Part shown: piece by piece, positions 53,807-61,788 of the stretch
How positions within the stretch are numbered: the stretch's first letter is position 1
Layout of the letters: every line of letters begins with the position of its first letter
Notes under the pieces: generated by a model
Seen by the model: the letters and a program-made list of their open reading frames with translations, nothing else
Databases searched by the model: none
Told to the model about the DNA's origin: nothing
Assembly (NCBI GenBank): GCA_014239155.1
Contig: JAAZZQ010000076.1
Coordinates: 62,001-126,000, forward strand
Direction of reading: 5' to 3'
From: Lachnospiraceae bacterium
GTDB lineage: Bacteria; Bacillota; Clostridia; Lachnospirales; Lachnospiraceae
DNA length: 64,000 bases
Position numbers and translations under genes: made by a program

Positions 53807-54823
53807 ATGAGTGAGAATCTTATTGAGCTGAACAACGTTTGCAAGGAATTTGTGACAGCGAAGCACTACCCGGGCTTTAAAGGCGCGGTCAAAGGTCTTT
53901 TTTCAAAAGAAACAGTAACCAAAACAGCGGTGGATGACATTTCCTTTGCGATTCAAGAAGGGGAGATGGTTGGATATATTGGAAGCAATGGTGCGGGAAA
54001 ATCTACTACAATTAAAATGATGTCCGGAATCCTGACACCGACTTCAGGAAGTTGTGTTGTAAATGGGTTAGAACCATATAGAGAGCGAAAAAAGAATGCT
54101 AGAAATATTGGTGTTGTGTTTGGGCAGCGGACACAGCTCTGGTGGGATTTACCTCTAGGAGAAACGTATACTGTTCTAAAAGAAATTTATGAGGTAAGTA
54201 AAAACGATTTTGAGGAGCGAATGGCATTTTTCAATGATGTTCTAAATTTACAGGAATTTATGCATAGCACAGTCCGAACCTTATCCCTTGGACAGCGGAT
54301 GCGCGCAGACTTGGCGGCAGCATTGTTACATAATCCGAAAGTGTTATATCTGGATGAACCGACCATTGGCTTGGATGTTGTTGTGAAAGACAGGATTCGA
54401 CAAGCAATTCGGGAAATCAATCAGAACTACAACACAACAGTCATTTTGACGACACATGACTTGAATGATATTGAGGAATTGTGTCAGCGAATAATTATTA
54501 TTGATGCGGGCAAAAAGATTTATGACGCGACGCTAGACCAGCTTAAATGTGATTATGGCGACAGTTGCAGCGTTTTATTTGAGTGGAAACAAAATCTCGA
54601 TTCAAATCAGGAGGACATGCTACAAACGCTTGGTGGACAGCTTGTACTTCATAAGCAAGAAAAGGGGATTCAGGTATGTTTTAGCAAGAAAGAGTGTAGT
54701 GTTGCGGAAGTGATTGCAAAAATAATGGGGATTGCAGAGGTAAAAGACGTTCAAATTAAGGAGACAGAACTTACAGATATTGTAAAAAGAATTTATCAAG
54801 GCAGCGAGGGTAAAACAGTATGA
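53807..54823 (+). CDS. ABC-2 transporter ATP-binding protein
   Basis: A 338-aa NBD with Walker A GSNGAGKST, signature TLSLGQRMRADLA, Walker B VLYLDEPTIGLD, and switch His in LTTHDLNDIEE, plus a C-terminal regulatory extension of about 90 residues. It would drive the two following permeases. AGGAG lies before the ATG. The trio fits the NatA/DrrA-like group with DUF990-type permeases. The substrate is unknown. Confidence 0.92.
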   Translation: MSENLIELNNVCKEFVTAKHYPGFKGAVKGLFSKETVTKTAVDDISFAIQEGEMVGYIGSNGAGKSTTIKMMSGILTPTSGSCVVNGLEPYRERKKNARNIGVVFGQRTQLWWDLPLGETYTVLKEIYEVSKNDFEERMAFFNDVLNLQEFMHSTVRTLSLGQRMRADLAAALLHNPKVLYLDEPTIGLDVVVKDRIRQAIREINQNYNTTVILTTHDLNDIEELCQRIIIIDAGKKIYDATLDQLKCDYGDSCSVLFEWKQNLDSNQEDMLQTLGGQLVLHKQEKGIQVCFSKKECSVAEVIAKIMGIAEVKDVQIKETELTDIVKRIYQGSEGKTV

Positions 54824-55638
54824 AAAAATATTTAAGAATTTATTGGCCGTTTGCCGCAAATCAAATTAAGTCAAATTTTGTTTATAAAGGTAGGTTTTAT
54901 CTCTTTATTTTGCGTAAATTTCTAGGTATGTTTATCTATTACTATCTGTGGATGGCAATTTATGCAAGCGCTTCGTCAGGGGAGCTTGGCGGTTTTTCCA
55001 GAAGTGAAATGATATTGTATGTATTTATGTCATACACAATCTCAGATATGGTAATGGTGGGAATTTCTTCTGAAATTGGATATGATGTGACAGATGGGAG
55101 CGTGGCTATGAGTCTGACAAAGCCAATTGATTACCGCACACGTCTTGTATTTAAATCACTGGGAGTAATGATTTATAGGGCAGTTGTCCCCACGCTCTTT
55201 ATCTGGATAGGATTGGAGATTTACAAGGTTTGTAAGCTGGGAATGCCTGTGACAAATCCTATGACAATGACTGCCACACTTCTTAGCGTGTTGTTCAGCT
55301 TTTTTATTTATATCTTTTTTGATTATTGTTTTGGAATGTTAGCGTTTGTTACGACTTATATTTTTGGAATGAATATTATTAAAAACGCTACGCTGAATTT
55401 TTTGACAGGAAGATTGATTCCCATTTCTTTTTTTCCAACCGCGTTACAAAAGATTTTTTCGTTCCTTCCGTTTACAGCGATGACGTATGTACCTGTTATG
55501 ATTTATCTGGGAAAATATTCTGGTATGCAGGTGCTAGAACAACTGGGAAAACAAGCTTTGTGGGTTGTAGTGCTCTATCTGTTTGGAAGTTTTTTGTGGA
55601 AAAAGATTGAGAGAAGAATTGTGATTTTGGGAGGCTGA
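54820..55638 (+). CDS. ABC-2 transporter permease (first)
   Basis: A 272-aa protein with about six helices, overlapping the ATPase stop by 4 bases. The N-terminal stretch YLRIYWPFAANQIKSNFVYK and the LTKPIDYRTR loop are typical of the ABC-2 family. It forms a heterodimer with the next gene. Confidence 0.85.
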   Translation: MKKYLRIYWPFAANQIKSNFVYKGRFYLFILRKFLGMFIYYYLWMAIYASASSGELGGFSRSEMILYVFMSYTISDMVMVGISSEIGYDVTDGSVAMSLTKPIDYRTRLVFKSLGVMIYRAVVPTLFIWIGLEIYKVCKLGMPVTNPMTMTATLLSVLFSFFIYIFFDYCFGMLAFVTTYIFGMNIIKNATLNFLTGRLIPISFFPTALQKIFSFLPFTAMTYVPVMIYLGKYSGMQVLEQLGKQALWVVVLYLFGSFLWKKIERRIVILGG

Positions 55639-55644
55639 CAGATT

Positions 55645-56445
55645 ATGAGAAAACTATCAAGATATTTCAGTCTGTATCGTATTTTTGTAATGCAATATAT
55701 AAAGACAACCATGCAGTCTAAGGTGGACTTTTTTATTGGATTAGGTGGATTTCTAATCTCTCAGGCTGCGGGGCTTGCATTTTTGTATCTTGTTTTTGAG
55801 CAGATTCCTTCTATGCAGGAGTGGTCTTTGGAACAAATGCTTTTTATCTATGGTTTTGCGCAGCTTCCAAGGGGAATTGATCACCTATTGACAGACAATC
55901 TCTGGATGGTTGGCTGGCAGATGGTGATTAAAGGAACATTTGACAAATATATTTTGCGCCCGATGAATATTTTTTTCCAAATTGTCTGTGAGAGAGTCCA
56001 ATTTGATGCGTTGGGCGAGATTTTGGTCGGTTTGGTTCTTGTGGGACGCGCTGTGGCAAATGGCACCGTACAAGTGACACCCGTAAAACTGTTATTTTTT
56101 ATTGTTTCTATGGCTGCCGGTGCAATTATCTATACAGCTGTCAAATTAATTTTGGCGTCTATAGCATTTTGGTTAAAGGATAGCTCTGCAATTATGACAA
56201 CAGCGTATGAAGTTGCTGACTTTGCAAAATATCCAATTGAAATTTATGCCAAGCCAATTCAAATTATATTAATGACAATTTTACCATTTGCGTTTGTGGC
56301 GTATATTCCATCTACGTATTTCTTAATTGATGCCAATTTCTGGAAGACCATTGGCGCTGAGTGTGCGGTGGCAGCAGTAATCTGGATAATTGCGTACAAG
56401 ATATTCCAGAAGGGCATTTCTGTGTATGAAAGTGCTGGAAATTAA
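55645..56445 (+). CDS. ABC-2 transporter permease (second)
   Basis: A 266-aa protein with about six helices and the family loop FDKYILRPMNIFFQIVCERV. It starts 6 bases after the first permease. Residues such as YEVADFAKYPIEIYAKPIQI and VAYIPSTYFL are common in DUF990-type ABC-2 permeases. Confidence 0.85.
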   Translation: MRKLSRYFSLYRIFVMQYIKTTMQSKVDFFIGLGGFLISQAAGLAFLYLVFEQIPSMQEWSLEQMLFIYGFAQLPRGIDHLLTDNLWMVGWQMVIKGTFDKYILRPMNIFFQIVCERVQFDALGEILVGLVLVGRAVANGTVQVTPVKLLFFIVSMAAGAIIYTAVKLILASIAFWLKDSSAIMTTAYEVADFAKYPIEIYAKPIQIILMTILPFAFVAYIPSTYFLIDANFWKTIGAECAVAAVIWIIAYKIFQKGISVYESAGN

Positions 56446-56490
56446 AAATATAGACTTGGGAGGCTATTATTTAAAAAGGAGGAAACTTTG

Positions 56491-57057
56491 ATGGCACTGA
56501 CACAGCTACAGAAACTGGAATTAAATAAACGGGTGGACAAAATTTTTCACGCGCCCTCCAACGCACCGGCAGGCGGGCATCAACCGGAAATTGCATTTGT
56601 TGTGCAGATGTCAGGTGATATGCAATGGATTTGCAATTCGGTAAAAGACGCTGTGGCATCGCTAAAGGCACATGACAGTATATTTCAGAATATGCGCAGC
56701 AATATGGTATATTGGAGCATTGATAAAATTACCTCAAAAGTGACACCAATGTCATTTATCTTAATGGGGAGAGTGTTTGAGGGCTGCGATGTAGTGGATG
56801 AGACAACATCTACTGTGGATAAGTTCTCAAATTTTGAGGAGCTTTGTGGATATCTTAGACTATATCATGCCAGATGCCGCTGCATTCTTGTGTTTGTGGA
56901 TTGTATTTACGCGCAGTTGGAGGCGCGGAGATTTGATATTGTGGATACCGAGATGGCAAAACAATCCCTCAATCCATTTTTGAAGTACCGACTGCTTATT
57001 GTTGCTAGGGATAAGATGGTGACTGGCAGTGAATTGATGATGCGACTTATAAAATAA
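56491..57057 (+). CDS. vWA-like protein with degenerate metal site
   Basis: A 189-aa protein starting at ATG after AAGGAGG. IAFVVQMSGDMQWI stands where vWA proteins have DxSxS, so the first MIDAS Asp is Gln and the last Ser is Asp. The rest keeps a vWA-like strand/helix order (MSFILMGRVFEGCDVVDETT, CRCILVFVDCIYAQLE). It lies 45 bases after the transporter and may be in its operon. The fold is inferred; metal binding is doubtful. Confidence 0.5.
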   Translation: MALTQLQKLELNKRVDKIFHAPSNAPAGGHQPEIAFVVQMSGDMQWICNSVKDAVASLKAHDSIFQNMRSNMVYWSIDKITSKVTPMSFILMGRVFEGCDVVDETTSTVDKFSNFEELCGYLRLYHARCRCILVFVDCIYAQLEARRFDIVDTEMAKQSLNPFLKYRLLIVARDKMVTGSELMMRLIK

Positions 57058-57182
57058 TAAATTTCATTATTAGGTTTGTTGTTGGGCGAGTAAGTTATTG
57101 CAAAATAATTTGATGCCTATAGAAAACTATAGGAAATCGAAAGCGAAACAGTTTTTTAGATGTTTATCAGGGAGAATTTCAA

Positions 57183-57704
57183 ATGATTTATTTTACAGCA
57201 GATTTACATTTTTATCACCAAAATATTATTAGGCATACACAACGCCCATTTTACACGGTGGATGAGATGAATAAATGTCTGATTAGAAAATGGAATGAAA
57301 AGGTAACATCTGAGGATTTCGTGTATATACTTGGAGACTTTACGATGAAAGGAGCTGAGATCGCATCTACAGTATTATATTCTCTGAAGGGAAAGAAATA
57401 TCTTATACGGGGAAATCATGATAGCTTTTTGGATAGAGCCTCATTTGACCAGTCATTGTTTGTCGCTGTTGAGGACTATATGGAAATTACTTATTTAAAC
57501 ACGCAGTTTATACTATTTCACTATCCTATTATAGATTGGCATAATATGAGAAGGGGAGCAGTCATGCTTCATGGACATCAACACAATCAGAAAGAGTACA
57601 ATATTAAGAATCGGCAAAATGGAATGTTGCGTTATGATGTGGGCGTTGATGCCAATGACATGATGCCAGTCAGTGCACAGGAAATCATTGAATTTTTTGC
57701 TTAA
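57183..57704 (+). CDS. Small calcineurin-like metallophosphoesterase
   Basis: A 173-aa cytosolic enzyme. Metal motifs: DLHFYH (10), LGDFTM, GNHDSF, FHYPI and LHGHQHN. It is of YfcE-like size. The substrate is unknown. GGGAG precedes the ATG, a small hairpin (CCTATAG/CTATAGG near 57116-57133) lies in the leader, and a terminator follows. Confidence 0.85.
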   Translation: MIYFTADLHFYHQNIIRHTQRPFYTVDEMNKCLIRKWNEKVTSEDFVYILGDFTMKGAEIASTVLYSLKGKKYLIRGNHDSFLDRASFDQSLFVAVEDYMEITYLNTQFILFHYPIIDWHNMRRGAVMLHGHQHNQKEYNIKNRQNGMLRYDVGVDANDMMPVSAQEIIEFFA

Positions 57705-57712
57705 AAAGTTTC

Positions 57713-57747
57713 CCCGCGGAGTCGCGAACAATTCCGCGGGTATTTTT
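57713..57747 (+). terminator. Intrinsic terminator after the phosphoesterase
   Basis: The GC-rich stem CCCGCGGA/TCCGCGGG has a 12-base loop and then TATTTTT. Confidence 0.85.
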
Positions 57748-57754
57748 ATGCATA

Positions 57755-57829
57755 TGGGCGTCTAAATAAAATATGTCAACAGGCTGACAGACGCCCAACA
57801 CACGGGTAGGGAAGATAAGATTTCCCTAC
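57755..57829. repeat. Two inverted repeats between convergent genes
   Basis: TGGGCGTCT/AGACGCCCA (57755-57763 and 57789-57797) and GTAGGGAA/TTCCCTAC (57806-57829). They may end the minus-strand symporter transcript, though neither has a T-run on that strand. Confidence 0.45.
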
Positions 57830-57873
57830 TTCATTGCACAGACTTGTACAGAGAAAGATTGTAGGTGCATTGT

Positions 57874-59406
57874 TTAGTCTTCCTCTTTTAAGTACTCTTT
57901 GCTAGATACTTTGGCAGTGTTGTCATAGCATTGGAAGAGTTTGTCCACAAACTGCGCATTAATTTTGGGAGTGAGCAGACTCACAACTGGAGTGACAATC
58001 AATCCAACAATCATTGCAGCAGCACCTGCATTAATCGGTGAGGCAATAAATTTAAAATACATATTTGATACTGTAATACCAACGCCACACACAAAACTTG
58101 CCCAGACACCAGCTCTAGTGACACCTTTCCAGTACAGACCATACAGAAATGGTGCGAGAAAAGCGCCTGCGAGTGCTCCCCAGGAGATACCCATAAGCTG
58201 TGCGATAAAAGTTGGCGGATTCAGAGCCAACACAACAGACACAACAATAAAGAATACAATTAACACACGTATGTAAATCAGTTGTTTTTTATCATCCATA
58301 TCTTTTACAATATTTCCCTTGATAAAGTCAAGAGTCAATGTTGAAGCGGAGGTCAGCACCAGTGAGGAAAGTGTTGACATGGAGGCTGAGAGTACTAGGA
58401 TAATCACAATGCCAATTAGAATATCTGGCAATGTTGACAGCATTGCTGGAATAATGGCATCATACATCATGGAACCGTCTGCTTTATACAACTCCGGTGA
58501 ATCAAATAGCCGCCCAAAACCGCCGAGAAAATAGCAACCACCTGAGACAATTACTGCGAAAAAGGTTGACACAATGGTACCTGTCTTAATAGCCTTTTCG
58601 CTTTTGATGGCATAAAACTTATGTACCATTTGTGGAAGTCCCCATGTTCCCAGTGAAGTAAGGATAATAACACCCAATAGATTTAATGGATCTGTACCAA
58701 AAAAGGAAGCAAATGCTCCTTGCTGTCCTAGTGTGACAGGCACATCCGATGGGAGCTCAGACAATTTTCTGACTGCCTCAATAAAACCGCCTTGTCCAGA
58801 AAGCACTGCACCAATTACTGCCACAATGCCAAACAACATAATAATTCCTTGAATAAAGTCGTTGATGGCAGTTGCCATATAACCGCCAAGAATGACATAC
58901 ACGCCTGTAAGAACAGCCATTGTAACCACACACACTGTATAGGGAATGTCAAATGCCATGCCAAATAACCGCGAAAGTCCATTGTAAACAGAAGCAGTAT
59001 ATGGAATCATAAACACAAAAGCAATTGCGGAAGCTACTACTCTCAATACATTGCTGTCATAGCGTTTACCAAAAAAATCAGGCATTGTTGCGACCTCCAG
59101 ATGATGTGTCATAACTCTTGTGCGCCTGCCCATTGCAACCCATGCAAGCAGCGATCCAATCACTGCATTTCCAAGACCAATCCATGTGGAGGCTAGACCA
59201 TATTTCCACCCAAATTGGCCTGCGTATCCCACAAACACAACTGCAGAAAAATAAGAAGTGCCATAAGCAAATGCTGAGAGCCACGGACCGACACTGCGCC
59301 CGCCAAGCACAAAATCAGTCATGCTGTTTGCACTTTTTCTAGCATACAGTCCAACGGCAATCATACAACCGAAAAATAGAATCAATAATATAATTTTTAC
59401 TAGCAT
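57874..59406 (-). CDS. Sodium:solute symporter (SSS/PutP family)
   Basis: A 510-aa membrane protein with about 13 helices. Family features: N-terminal IAVGLYARKSANSMTDFVLG, then GGRSVGPWLSAFAYG, WGLPQMVHKFYAIKS and GALAGAFLAPFLYGLYWKGV. These fit PutP-like sodium symporters. The solute (proline, pantothenate or another) is not decided by sequence. GGAGGGG precedes the ATG. Single-gene unit with its own promoter. Confidence 0.9.
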   Translation of the reverse strand: MLVKIILLILFFGCMIAVGLYARKSANSMTDFVLGGRSVGPWLSAFAYGTSYFSAVVFVGYAGQFGWKYGLASTWIGLGNAVIGSLLAWVAMGRRTRVMTHHLEVATMPDFFGKRYDSNVLRVVASAIAFVFMIPYTASVYNGLSRLFGMAFDIPYTVCVVTMAVLTGVYVILGGYMATAINDFIQGIIMLFGIVAVIGAVLSGQGGFIEAVRKLSELPSDVPVTLGQQGAFASFFGTDPLNLLGVIILTSLGTWGLPQMVHKFYAIKSEKAIKTGTIVSTFFAVIVSGGCYFLGGFGRLFDSPELYKADGSMMYDAIIPAMLSTLPDILIGIVIILVLSASMSTLSSLVLTSASTLTLDFIKGNIVKDMDDKKQLIYIRVLIVFFIVVSVVLALNPPTFIAQLMGISWGALAGAFLAPFLYGLYWKGVTRAGVWASFVCGVGITVSNMYFKFIASPINAGAAAMIVGLIVTPVVSLLTPKINAQFVDKLFQCYDNTAKVSSKEYLKEED

Positions 59407-59512
59407 AATAAATGCCCCTCCCTAAATAAATTTTCCTTATACAATACAGAAAAATAGAAATATCACATATGCACTTTAGGACTTCAACGCTTTTATGTGA
59501 TAAAGCGAAATT

Positions 59513-59542
59513 ATTATAACGCAAAAAAGGGTAATGTGTCAA
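59513..59542 (-). promoter_or_regulatory. Symporter promoter
   Basis: On the minus strand TTGACA (59537-59542), 18 bases, TATAAT (59513-59518). Confidence 0.75.
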
Positions 59543-59587
59543 TAATTTTGTCAAAAAGAGAAAAGCATTCGTTGCAATACAAGTTAT

Positions 59588-59613
59588 TTAGGACATGGTT
59601 TCCCATGTCCTAA
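59588..59613. terminator. Perfect 11-bp hairpin after the CotF-like gene
   Basis: TTAGGACATGG/CCATGTCCTAA with a 4-base loop. It lacks a T-run but lies where the minus-strand transcript should end. Confidence 0.5.
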
Positions 59614-59626
59614 TACTTTAAATCAT

Positions 59627-60085
59627 TTATGCCATTCCATTTACAGTTTTATACTTATACAACATTTCTGCATGATTCTGTTCCTCGATCTGAATATCTG
59701 CAAGGAGTTTGCGTACATTGGAATCTTTGAAACAGAACACATCTGTATTGTACTCTGAGGAAGCAAGCTTTTCCGACACAATACAGTCTGTTGCAAGAAA
59801 ATTATCTGTCTTTTTGTCTTCGGAATCGCTCATTTTATCATAAGAGGCTTTTGGATTGTAGTTTTTGCCGTCTGAATCATTGCAGTTACATGATGGAACG
59901 GATCCCCCAAGCACCTGCTGGAGTGAGTTAAAATGTTCCTGTTCTTTGTTTTGTAGTGTCTTAAATAAATCCTTTAAGACAGTGTCTTTTGCCTCACAGG
60001 AATAGCGATGATATTTCTCGATACAAGTTTGTTCTTGCTGCTGTAAGTCTTTGACTGCTGCGGTCTCTTTCTCTGTTAAGATCAT
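59627..60085 (-). CDS. CotF-like spore coat/ferritin-like protein
   Basis: A 152-aa protein. I use the ATG at 60085, five bases after GGAGG; the in-frame TTG at 60097 precedes the ribosome site. The helical N-terminus (DLQQQEQTCIEKYHRYSCEA, then NKEQEHFNSLQQVL) and C-terminus (DIQIEEQNHAEMLYKYK) fit the CotF/ferritin-like spore-coat family. A central Asn/Asp/Lys-rich linker with Cys residues is unlike the family's core. It suggests a spore former. Confidence 0.75.
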   Translation of the reverse strand: MILTEKETAAVKDLQQQEQTCIEKYHRYSCEAKDTVLKDLFKTLQNKEQEHFNSLQQVLGGSVPSCNCNDSDGKNYNPKASYDKMSDSEDKKTDNFLATDCIVSEKLASSEYNTDVFCFKDSNVRKLLADIQIEEQNHAEMLYKYKTVNGMA

Positions 60086-60266
60086 AATTTCCTCCAATCA
60101 AAATACAAATTTATTACTGTTCCAGAACATATTGACTGTACTCATATAACATAAGATCCTGTATATTAGTACAGCGAGCAATAAATATAGGAAAAATCAT
60201 CAATTTTTCAAAGTATTTCCTTCTTATTGTTCGTTGTATTAGTATCAGGAAAAAACAATTTTTTAT

Positions 60267-61013
60267 TCATCTCTCACAGTCTAAATTTACTGTAACATTA
60301 CGTTTTATCATTTTCAAAATTTTTTCTACAGTAATTTGCCGCTGTATCTGCGCAGTGATTGATGCTGTCCCATCACCTTTTTGGGCGTCGTAATCACCAT
60401 AACCTGCATGGTTTCCCCCAACAATACAGTATTCTTGATAGGAGTCTGGCATCAGCAGTCTACTGTGTTGCATTTTTTCCATGTTGAGTACCTTGTCCTC
60501 GCTGCCATAGATTGAAAGAATATTTAGCCCTGTTTTTGCCAAATCTTTCGTTGAATATGCTGCCAGAAAAATTAGGCCGTCTAATCTGTCACTGTTTTTA
60601 TCAGCATATTCAGCCGCCATTGCGCCACCTAGAGAGTGCCCTGCAAGAAACCATTGTTCATATTCATAGGCATCCATAATTTTTTCTGCTTTATTGATGC
60701 CAAAAAATGCCAAATTACATGGCATATGTACCAGAAAACAGTCTACACCCTGTTCTGCTAGCATTTTTAAAAGGGGCGCATACGCGATATCTTCTACTTT
60801 TGCTCCGGGATAAAAAATCAGGGCGTCCTCTTTACCGGGTCCATCATACCAGTATCCAGTATCAATTTTTGTAATTTTGACAAGATTTGTTTCTGCCAAG
60901 GCATTTTCTAAATCTGTCACATGATAATAATTTCCTATATACCATACACATCCGCCTAACAGAATACCAACTGCAAGTAGCACTATCAAAAGTATTTTTT
61001 TGTTTTTTCTCAT
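60267..61013 (-). CDS. Alpha/beta hydrolase, membrane anchored
   Basis: A 248-aa protein. I use the ATG at 61013 (MRKNKKILLIVLLAVGILLG), not the one 29 codons earlier, because the helix then forms a normal signal anchor and AGAG lies upstream. The nucleophile elbow is G-H-S-L-G-G (LAGHSLGGAMAAEY); the Asp is likely in SIYGSEDKVL and the His in GGNHAGYGDY. The esterase/lipase type substrate is unknown. Confidence 0.8.
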   Translation of the reverse strand: MRKNKKILLIVLLAVGILLGGCVWYIGNYYHVTDLENALAETNLVKITKIDTGYWYDGPGKEDALIFYPGAKVEDIAYAPLLKMLAEQGVDCFLVHMPCNLAFFGINKAEKIMDAYEYEQWFLAGHSLGGAMAAEYADKNSDRLDGLIFLAAYSTKDLAKTGLNILSIYGSEDKVLNMEKMQHSRLLMPDSYQEYCIVGGNHAGYGDYDAQKGDGTASITAQIQRQITVEKILKMIKRNVTVNLDCER

Positions 61014-61788
61014 AGTTACTCTCTTTTCATCATTATTAAAAAAATCTATGACAATATGCTCTGTTTTTGCACAATACATAAGAAATGCAATTGCAATCAT
61101 CTTATTTTAAAATAGACAACGCAATATCTGCTTTAAAGATCTATAGAAAGTATTTTCTTAAATCATTACCCAAAATGGTTTATAGACAACATAGAAAACC
61201 AATGTTGTCGCAACAATTATTGATACAATATTTTATTTTGGATTTTTTAAACAAACCGACACCAAACATCAGAGTAAATGTAAAGTCAAACAAAGTTTAT
61301 TCCAGCAGCACATAATGGTTGATGCGCACAAACAGATAATCAACCGCCTCCGCTAGCATTTTGCTTGCAGGCAGGGTATACAAGAATGAGCGAAACAGAT
61401 TTTTTTGTTCCAATAATATAGAATAAAACTGCAAAAACCACATGCAACTGACAACACAGAATAAGTCATAAATAATTTTGTTGGAGATTGTTTGTTATGT
61501 ATATATTATTTTTTAGAAGTAGTTTTTTAATTTCTGGTTTTTAAAAGAACTTTTAGAAGTACAATAAGTTAAATTAACAGTATCAATTGTAAATAGCAAC
61601 AATGATTGCACATTAAGATGGCATAAATGAACGTAATTGTTTTTCTTATATAAAAATGTACAAATAGAGTATAAAAAAATGTCTGATAAAGTGGAATAAT
61701 ATGGATATTTACTCGTTGACGTCGTTTTATATATAAGGTATTATAAAATAAAGTTACATCTTAACAAACAAGAAAGGAGAGTAATATA
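61014..61788. other. Intergenic region before the LRR gene
   Basis: No supported gene. Apart from the promoter at 61716 it is AT-rich DNA with short frames only. Some minus-strand scraps are hydrophobic but make no recognisable protein. Confidence 0.4.
61716..61744 (+). promoter_or_regulatory. Promoter of the LRR surface protein
   Basis: TTGACG, 17 bases, TATTAT; start near 61751. Confidence 0.65.
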
